From Alphaproteobacteria bacterium (GTDB taxonomy: Bacteria > Pseudomonadota > Alphaproteobacteria > UBA7887), in the NCBI GenBank assembly GCA_028289725.1, contig JANQOH010000049.1, positions 1 to 18,980 on the forward strand: a stretch of 18,980 nt of DNA, given 5' to 3'. Shown here piece by piece: positions 13,547 to 18,980 of this stretch. Below the pieces are notes generated by a model. It did not search any database. It had not been told where the DNA came from and saw only the letters and a list, made by a program, of their open reading frames with translations. The translations under genes were made by a program, and so were the position numbers. Within the stretch, counting starts at the first letter, position 1. Each line of letters begins with the position of its first letter.

Positions 13547-15682
13547 ATGATGACCGAGAAAACAGTGTTTGGCGCTTGTCCGCACGATTGTCCGGACACG
13601 TGTTCCATGCTGACCACCGTCAAGGACGGCAAGGCGATCGAGGTGCGGGGCAACCCGGATCACCCATTCACGCAGGGTGGCCTGTGCGTCAAAGTCAATA
13701 ACTATCAGGATCGCACTTATTCGAGCGACCGCGTGCTGTACCCGCTGAAACGGACGGGCGCGAAAGGCAGCGGCGAATTCGAGCGCATCACGTGGGACGA
13801 AGCGCTCGACGAAATCAAGACGCGCTGGACCGGCATTATCGATGAGCACGGACCCAGCGCGATCCTGCCGTACAGCTATCTCGGCACCGAAGGCATTTTG
13901 AACGGTCTCAACGCGGGCGATGCGTTCTTCAACAAACTCGGCGCGACGGTTTCCGAGCGCACGTTCTGCGACTCCGCGGCGATCACCGCCTTCTTCATGA
14001 CCTGCGGCCCCACCGCCGCAGTCGACCCCGAGAGCTTCGTACACTCCAAGTACATCATCCTCTGGGCGATCAACACGATCAGCAACAACCTGCATCACTG
14101 GCCATTCATCGCGAAAGCACAGGAAAACGGCGCCAAGGTGGTGGTGATCGATCCGGTCGCGACCCGTACGGCGAAAAAGGCCGATTGGCACCTGGCGATC
14201 CGGCCGGGAACAGACGCGGCGCTGGCGCTTGGCATGATTAATGTGATCATCGAAGAAGACCTGGTCGACCACGACTATGTCGAGAAATACACGGTCGGCT
14301 ATGACGAACTGAAAGAACGCGCCGCCAACTTCCCCGCCGAAAAGGTGGCGGACATCACCGGCATATCCGCCGACGACGTCCGCAAGATCGCGCGTGAATT
14401 CGCCACAACGCAACCATCGGTCATCCGCATGGGCGTCGCGATTGAACGCAATGCGAGCGGCGGCAACGCGGTCCGCGCCATGGCGTGTCTGCCGGGCCTC
14501 GTCGGCTCGTGGCGTCACTGCGGCGGCGGCATATTGCACATGCCGATTTGGGCGTTTCCGATGAATTGGGACGGGTTGAGCCGACCGGATTGGATTCGGG
14601 AAGGCACGCCTGTGATCAATCAATGGCGCCTTGGACCGGCGCTGGCCGGGGAAATGGACACAAAGATCCAATCTTTGTTCGTCTATAACTCCAATCCGGC
14701 GGTGGTGGCCCCCGAACAGGAAAAACTACTTAAAGGTCTCGCGCGCGAGGACCTGTTCACGGTTGTCAGCGAGCATTTCATCACCGATACAGCGCGCTAC
14801 GCCGACATTGTGCTGCCGGCGACCACACAGCTCGAACAGTTCGACTTGATGTTCTCTTGGGGGCATCTCTATCTGACTCTTAACGAGCCGGCGATCGAAC
14901 CGCTCGGCGAGTCGGTGCCGAACACCGAAATGTTCCGCCGCCTCGCCCGCGCGATGGGCTTCAATGATCCTTACTGGGATCGCACCGACGAAGAGATGGC
15001 GCAGGAGTCGCTCGACTGGAGCAATCCGGTGCTCGAGGGCATCGATCTCGACATGCTGCGCAAGAATGGCTACGCGCGGCTGAAAGTCGGCTCGCCGGAA
15101 GAGTTCGTGCCGCACCGGGAAGGCAATTTCCCGACGCCTTCGGGCAAGGTCGAGTTCAAATCGTCGATCGCCGAGGGTGGGAACATGGTCTTGCCGCTAT
15201 TCCGGCAGGGCTATATGGGCGAGCAAAGCGGCGAAAAAATCGATCCGCTGCCCGACTACATCCCGCAGAACGAGTCGCCGCAGACCAATCCGGAGCTGGC
15301 GGCGCGCTATCCGCTCAACATGCTGTCGCCCAAGAGCCATGCCTTCCTCAACTCGTCCTACGGCAATTTGGAAGCACAGCTTCACCACGCGGGTGAGCAG
15401 ATGGTGATGATCAGCCCAGGCGATGCGCAAGCGCGCGGCATTGGCGACGGCGATGCGATCCGTGTGTTCAATGATCGTGGCACGTTCGAGGCGGTGGCCC
15501 GGGTGAGCGACGATGCCAGCCCCGGCGTCGTGGTCGCACCGCTCGGCTATTGGGCGAAACACAGCCGCAACGGCCGGACGGTCAATGCCATAAATCCACC
15601 CGCTTTCGCGGACTATGGCAACGCGCCGACGTTCTCGGACACGCTGGTCGAAGTGGCGAGCGCAGCCCAAGCCGCAGAATAG
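13547..15682 (+). CDS. Molybdopterin oxidoreductase, DMSO-reductase superfamily (formate-dehydrogenase/BisC-like)
   Basis: 711-residue bis-MGD enzyme. The N-terminal [4Fe-4S] motif is CPHDCPDTC with C11, C15 and C19, and the fourth ligand C47 is in GGLCVK. A candidate molybdenum ligand is C141 in SERTFCDSAA. Other family landmarks are VYNSNPAV near 380, DTARYADIVLPATTQLEQFD near 415-435, and the C-terminal cofactor-binding domain from about 575, starting LNMLSPKSHAFLNSSYGN. There is no Tat or Sec signal, so it is cytoplasmic. No iron-sulfur or membrane partner subunit is adjacent; it is a stand-alone catalytic subunit. Tandem ATGs occur at 13547 and 13550, and AGGGAG is better placed for the second. 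The gene is divergent from the AraC regulator and followed by a strong terminator. The substrate is not deducible, and 'formate dehydrogenase' would be a guess. Confidence 0.9.
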   Translation: MMTEKTVFGACPHDCPDTCSMLTTVKDGKAIEVRGNPDHPFTQGGLCVKVNNYQDRTYSSDRVLYPLKRTGAKGSGEFERITWDEALDEIKTRWTGIIDEHGPSAILPYSYLGTEGILNGLNAGDAFFNKLGATVSERTFCDSAAITAFFMTCGPTAAVDPESFVHSKYIILWAINTISNNLHHWPFIAKAQENGAKVVVIDPVATRTAKKADWHLAIRPGTDAALALGMINVIIEEDLVDHDYVEKYTVGYDELKERAANFPAEKVADITGISADDVRKIAREFATTQPSVIRMGVAIERNASGGNAVRAMACLPGLVGSWRHCGGGILHMPIWAFPMNWDGLSRPDWIREGTPVINQWRLGPALAGEMDTKIQSLFVYNSNPAVVAPEQEKLLKGLAREDLFTVVSEHFITDTARYADIVLPATTQLEQFDLMFSWGHLYLTLNEPAIEPLGESVPNTEMFRRLARAMGFNDPYWDRTDEEMAQESLDWSNPVLEGIDLDMLRKNGYARLKVGSPEEFVPHREGNFPTPSGKVEFKSSIAEGGNMVLPLFRQGYMGEQSGEKIDPLPDYIPQNESPQTNPELAARYPLNMLSPKSHAFLNSSYGNLEAQLHHAGEQMVMISPGDAQARGIGDGDAIRVFNDRGTFEAVARVSDDASPGVVVAPLGYWAKHSRNGRTVNAINPPAFADYGNAPTFSDTLVEVASAAQAAE

Positions 15683-15710
15683 AATTCACACTCGTTTCGA
15701 TTACGAAATA

Positions 15711-15740
15711 AGCGGCGTCGCCTCGGCGGCGCCGCTTTTC
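15711..15740 (+). terminator. Rho-independent terminator after the molybdopterin oxidoreductase
   Basis: AGCGGCGTCGC (15711-15721), loop CTCG, GCGGCGCCGCT (15726-15736): 11 pairs including one G-U, followed by TTTTCTCTTT. It sits 28 bp after the stop and implies that coxE and the genes after it need read-through or their own promoter in the roughly 60 bp that remain. Confidence 0.85.
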
Positions 15741-15801
15741 TCTTTCGAGTCAGTGTCCTCTTGTGGTTGCGGCAGCTCGGCTTTCGGCGGATAAGGTGAG
15801 C

Positions 15802-17007
15802 ATGCCTCCCACGGAAGCCACCCCACAAACGGCCGCAGCGGTGGGCCACTTGGCCGACAATGTGATGCATTTCTGCCGAACGCTGCGGACCGCCGGGTTG
15901 CCCGTCGGCCCCGGCAAGGCGATCGACGCCTTGCGCGCGGTGGAGACCGCGGGCATGGGTCGACGCGACGACTTCTATTGGGCGCTGCACGCCGTGTTGG
16001 TCAACAGGCGCGACCAGCATGTGGTCTTTGATCAGGCCTTCCACGCTTTTTGGCGCAGTCCCGATTTGCTCGACCGTTTGGCCGATCTGGCGATACCGGA
16101 CATTACGCGCGTCGATGAGGCGCCGCCGCCCGCCGCCCGTCGGGTTGCTGAGGCGCTCCATGGCGCACGCACGGATCAAGGCGAGTCCGCGGAACAAGAT
16201 GCCAGCTTCGATGCAACCTTCACAGCGTCCGGCAACGAATTACTCCAAAAGATTGATTTTGAACGCATGTCCGCCGCAGAGATCGCGGCGGCAAAGCAAG
16301 CCATCCGGCGCATGGCGGCGACGCTCAAGCGGGTTCCGACCCGGCGGTTTGAGGCTAACGTCCGCGGCGCGCGGATCGACATGCGAAAAACGCTGCGAGC
16401 GGCACTGAGGGCGGGCGGCGACGCCATTCCGTTGATGCGGCGGGCCCGTGCCAAGCGGCCGCCGCCCCTGGTGGTGCTGTGCGACATATCCGGCTCCATG
16501 GGCCGATATTCCCGTATGTTGCTCCATTTCATGCACGCATTGACCAGCGATCGGGATCGGGTTCACAGCTTTGTTTTCGGGACCCGGCTCACCAATATCA
16601 CGCGGTATTTGCGTCAGCGTGACGTCGATGTCGCACTCGACGCCGTGATCCAGACGGTGGAAGACTGGTCCGGCGGCACCCGGATCGGCGCGTGCCTCCA
16701 TGATTTCAACCTCGCCTGGTCGCGCCGCGTACTCGGCCAGGGGGCCGTGGTTCTGTTGATTACCGACGGCCTCGACCGGCTGGGCGGTATCGGGTTGGAC
16801 AGCGAAATCGAGCGATTGCATAAGTCATGCCGGCGGCTGGTCTGGCTCAACCCGCTTTTGCGCTATGATGGCTTCGAGCCGAAGGCGGCGGGCGTTCGCG
16901 CCTTGCTGCCGCATGTTGACGAATTCCGGCCGGTTCACAATCTGGAAAGCCTGGCTGAACTCGCGCAAGCCTTGGCGGAAGACGCGCCGCTCAAAGTCGC
17001 GGCCTGA
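15802..17007 (+). CDS. coxE: VWA domain protein, CoxE-like
   Basis: 401-residue cytoplasmic protein of the CoxE family. The N-terminal part (about 15-130) is alpha-helical and resembles the domain preceding VWA in CoxE proteins (FCRTLRTAGLPVGPGKAIDAL; YWALHAVLVNRRDQHVVFDQAF in short stretches). The C-terminal VWA domain has an intact metal-ion-dependent adhesion site: DISGSM at 228-233 and TDG at 321-323. CoxE partners the MoxR ATPase CoxD in finishing the active site of CoxL-type enzymes; here the two genes are separated by the hydrolase, the regulator and the second molybdoenzyme. ATG at 15802 is preferred (AAGGTGA just upstream); an in-frame GTG at 15763 lacks a ribosome-binding site. It starts the last transcription segment, 18 bp before the first XdhC gene. 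Confidence 0.9.
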   Translation: MPPTEATPQTAAAVGHLADNVMHFCRTLRTAGLPVGPGKAIDALRAVETAGMGRRDDFYWALHAVLVNRRDQHVVFDQAFHAFWRSPDLLDRLADLAIPDITRVDEAPPPAARRVAEALHGARTDQGESAEQDASFDATFTASGNELLQKIDFERMSAAEIAAAKQAIRRMAATLKRVPTRRFEANVRGARIDMRKTLRAALRAGGDAIPLMRRARAKRPPPLVVLCDISGSMGRYSRMLLHFMHALTSDRDRVHSFVFGTRLTNITRYLRQRDVDVALDAVIQTVEDWSGGTRIGACLHDFNLAWSRRVLGQGAVVLLITDGLDRLGGIGLDSEIERLHKSCRRLVWLNPLLRYDGFEPKAAGVRALLPHVDEFRPVHNLESLAELAQALAEDAPLKVAA

Positions 17008-17025
17008 CCGTGGGAGAGAAAGACG

Positions 17026-17355
17026 ATGGCAGAGCCCACCGATCATGAAGACATTTTGGGCACGGCAGCCGCGTGGCGCGCTGAAGGGCGCGGCGTCGCC
17101 CTGGCCACAGTGGTAACCACGTGGGGCTCGAGCCCGCGCCCGGTCGGCAGCCAATTGGTCGTCGACGACAAAGGATCCATGCTCGGATCCGTCTCCGGTG
17201 GTTGCATTGAAGGCGCCGTGGTGCGCGAAGCCATTGAGGCCATCGACGACGGCAAGCCCCGCCTGCTGGACTTCGGCGTTAGTGATGAGCAGGCCTGGGA
17301 GGTCGGGCTCGCCTGCGGCGGCAAGGTCGAAGTGTATGTCGAGAAAGTCGATTAA
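17026..17355 (+). CDS. XdhC/CoxI N-terminal-domain protein (short)
   Basis: 109 residues corresponding to only the N-terminal XdhC_CoxI domain. Family motifs are TTWGSSPRPVGS (31-42), GSVSGGCIE with C60 (54-62), and GLACGGK with C97 (94-100). XdhC-type proteins bind molybdenum cofactor, protect it and deliver it, with sulfuration, to the hydroxylase. The usual Rossmann half is encoded as a separate protein starting 3 bp after this stop. GGGAGAGAAAGAC precedes the ATG. Both cysteines typical of the family are present, so this is not decay but a two-protein version of the factor. Confidence 0.88.
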   Translation: MAEPTDHEDILGTAAAWRAEGRGVALATVVTTWGSSPRPVGSQLVVDDKGSMLGSVSGGCIEGAVVREAIEAIDDGKPRLLDFGVSDEQAWEVGLACGGKVEVYVEKVD

Positions 17356-17358
17356 GGT

Positions 17359-18081
17359 ATGAAACAGGCCCATCTTGACGCTTTGCTCGCTGCGCGGACC
17401 GCGAAACGATCGGCGGCGCTGGCCACGCGCCTGAGCGGCGGCGAGCAATGGCTGATCTATGACGATGAAGCGCCGGCGGACGCGCCGGCTGAGATTGTGG
17501 CCGCGGCCCGGGTAGCGATCGAGAACGATAAGAGCCAAACCGTCGAGGTCGCCGGCGACCAAGTCTTTATCCAGGTCCACAACCCGCCATGGCGGATGCT
17601 GATCGTCGGCGCGGTTCATATCGCGCAGCCGCTGGCGCGGATGGCGGTGTTGGCGGGTTACGACGTGACGGTGATTGACCCGCGCGGCGCATTCGCGACA
17701 CCGGCGCGTTTCCCCGATGTCAATGTGTCCGACGACTGGCCGGACGAGGCATTGGAACATTTGTCGCCCGATGCACGCACGGCGGTGGTCACGCTCACGC
17801 ACGATCCCAAGTTGGATGATCCGGCGCTTGAGGTCGCGCTCAAATCCGACGCGTTCTATGTCGGATCCCTGGGCAGCAAGAAAACTCACGCCGCGCGCAT
17901 TGAACGCCTCGGCGCGCTCGGACTGAGCGACGTTGCGATAGCGCGCATTCAGGGGCCGATCGGATTGGCCATCGGCGCCAAGTCACCAGCCGAGATCGCT
18001 GTCGCGATTTTGGCGCAGGTCATCGAGTCGCGGCGGAAAGCGCCGGCAACCCCGTCCCTCGCGAAAGACGCGGCGGCATGA
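17359..18081 (+). CDS. XdhC Rossmann-domain protein (CoxF/CoxI-like)
   Basis: 240 residues carrying the C-terminal XdhC Rossmann fold. The nucleotide-binding turn is MLIVGAVHIAQPLARMA (80-96), with Val where the more usual GAGH motif has a second Gly. VTVIDPRGAFATPARFP (103-119), VTLTHDPKLDD (144-154) and YVGSLGSKKTHAAR (167-180) follow, all typical. The region before residue 75 is a less conserved helical extension. It works with the preceding 109-residue protein in maturing the molybdenum site. It starts 3 bp after that gene and overlaps the next gene as ATGA, so the three are translationally coupled. Confidence 0.9.
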   Translation: MKQAHLDALLAARTAKRSAALATRLSGGEQWLIYDDEAPADAPAEIVAAARVAIENDKSQTVEVAGDQVFIQVHNPPWRMLIVGAVHIAQPLARMAVLAGYDVTVIDPRGAFATPARFPDVNVSDDWPDEALEHLSPDARTAVVTLTHDPKLDDPALEVALKSDAFYVGSLGSKKTHAARIERLGALGLSDVAIARIQGPIGLAIGAKSPAEIAVAILAQVIESRRKAPATPSLAKDAAA

Positions 18082-18980
18082 TTTTCGGGCGCATGCCGCT
18101 GGATGAGGTCGAAGGCGCCATCCTGGCGCACAGCGTCCGCACGCCCTCCGGCGCGCTAAAGAAGGGCCGGAAAATTAGCGCACAAGACATTCTTCACCTT
18201 AAGGAAATTGGCGTTGAATATGTCGTTGCCGCACGGCTTGATGCCGATGACGTGCCGGAGGATGAAGCTGCGACGCGCATCGCCATGGCCGCTCGCGGAT
18301 CGGGCGTGAATTTCGCCGCCGCGTTTACCGGCCGGTGCAATTTGTTCGCCGAAACGCGCGGCCTCATGGTGGTCGATGCCGCGCGGCTTGATGCGCTCAA
18401 CATGATTGACGAGGCGATTACGATTGCGACGCTTCCCGCTTATGAACCGGTCGAACCAAAGCAGATGGCGGCAACCGTCAAGATCATCCCTTTTGCCGCG
18501 CCTGAACAAGCCGTCGCCGAGGCCGAGCACCTGGCCCGCGATGGCGGCTCATTGGTTCGGGTCGCGCCTTTCGAACGCAAGACAGTCGGCCTGGTCATGA
18601 CCCAATTGCCGGGGACCAAACCGAGCGTTCTCGACAATACGGTGAAGACGGTAAGCGATCGGCTCACCGGTATCGACGCGACCCTGGCACACGAAAGCCG
18701 TGTCGAGCACACCGAAGCGGCCATCGCCGAAGCGGTGAGCGAACACGTCCAGTCGGGCGATGATCTCGTCCTGGTCAGCGGCGCGTCTGCGGTCGTGGAT
18801 CGCCGCGACGTTGTGCCGGCGGGCGTCGAGGCGGCGGGCGGCACGATCGAGCATTTCGGGATGCCGGTCGATCCCGGCAACCTTCTGCTGCTCGGTCACA
18901 TAGACCGCAATGGGGCCTCGGTGCCCGTGCTCGGGATGCCGGGGTGCGCGCGATCACCCAAGCTCAATGGTTTCGACTGG
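18078..18980 (+). CDS. Molybdopterin-binding (MoCF) protein, probable cofactor nucleotidyltransferase; partial at right edge
   Basis: 301 codons are open to the window edge. The start MIFGRMPLDEVEGAILAHS and the tract GALKKGRKIS, then LHLKEIGVEYVVAARLD, resemble MoeA/MoCF-like proteins that in alphaproteobacteria are often fused to an NTP-transferase domain (MobA/MocA-like). A molybdopterin-binding fold is suggested around 205-295 by DDLVLVSGASAVVDRRDVVP, AAGGTIEHFGMPVDPGN and VPVLGMPGCARSPKLNGFDW in order. If the fusion holds, the missing C-terminus would attach CMP to molybdopterin, giving the MCD cofactor that CoxL-type enzymes use. That half is not visible, so this is inference. The ATG overlaps the preceding stop by 4 nt. 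Confidence 0.82.
   Translation, partial: MIFGRMPLDEVEGAILAHSVRTPSGALKKGRKISAQDILHLKEIGVEYVVAARLDADDVPEDEAATRIAMAARGSGVNFAAAFTGRCNLFAETRGLMVVDAARLDALNMIDEAITIATLPAYEPVEPKQMAATVKIIPFAAPEQAVAEAEHLARDGGSLVRVAPFERKTVGLVMTQLPGTKPSVLDNTVKTVSDRLTGIDATLAHESRVEHTEAAIAEAVSEHVQSGDDLVLVSGASAVVDRRDVVPAGVEAAGGTIEHFGMPVDPGNLLLLGHIDRNGASVPVLGMPGCARSPKLNGFDW

Noticed and set aside
13508..14671. 387-codon minus-strand open frame
   Set aside because: Antisense shadow of the molybdopterin oxidoreductase; no recognisable domain, and GC-rich DNA keeps such frames open.

Overview
The window is GC-rich DNA with tightly packed genes, 4-nt ATGA overlaps and mostly Gram-negative protein families. It looks like an alphaproteobacterium, perhaps Rhodospirillales- or Hyphomicrobiales-like. 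Three things suggest this: a GGAAC-N16-CGTT promoter of the alphaproteobacterial general-stress sigma factor (EcfG) type, a form II coxSLM gene order, and a two-gene XdhC arrangement followed by a molybdopterin-binding protein. No rRNA, tRNA, insertion sequence, phage gene or CRISPR array was seen.

Layout. (1) 1-636, minus: N-terminal half of an MFS transporter, cut by the window edge. (2) 1067-3162, plus: TRAP transporter small and large permeases (dctQM) without a solute-binding protein in the window. (3) 3168-4903, minus: a conserved His-rich hypothetical protein and, upstream of it, a secreted SUMF1-domain (formylglycine-generating-enzyme-like) protein. (4) 5035-5873, plus: a tiny exported Cys-triplet (CNPC) peptide with its own terminator, then a class I c-type cytochrome with its own terminator. 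(5) 6002-12418, plus: a molybdenum-hydroxylase operon coxG-coxS-coxL-coxM-moxR(coxD) ending in a translationally coupled C45-type Ntn hydrolase. (6) 12423-13319, minus: an AraC-family regulator. (7) 13547-15682, plus: a bis-MGD molybdopterin oxidoreductase with a terminator. (8) 15802-18980, plus: coxE (VWA), two XdhC-family proteins, and a molybdopterin-binding protein cut by the right edge.

How the genes fit. Regions 5-8 read as one molybdenum-enzyme locus. It has a CoxSLM hydroxylase (molybdopterin cytosine dinucleotide family), its assembly factors (MoxR/CoxD ATPase, CoxE VWA, XdhC pair), a membrane-anchored CoxG, a probable cofactor nucleotidyltransferase at the right edge, a second molybdoenzyme of the DMSO-reductase superfamily, and a regulator in the middle. 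CoxL carries AYRGAGR, the form II signature, not the AYxCSFR of proven CO dehydrogenases. The substrate is therefore probably not CO, and the embedded Ntn hydrolase hints at an amide or N-heterocycle pathway.

The least explained part is 4007-5244. Here a secreted SUMF1 protein whose only two cysteines form CGVC is divergent from a secreted 36-residue mature peptide with ten cysteines at almost perfect 3-residue spacing. That pair, possibly with the His-rich protein and the cytochrome, is the best candidate for an undescribed metal-handling or peptide-modification system.
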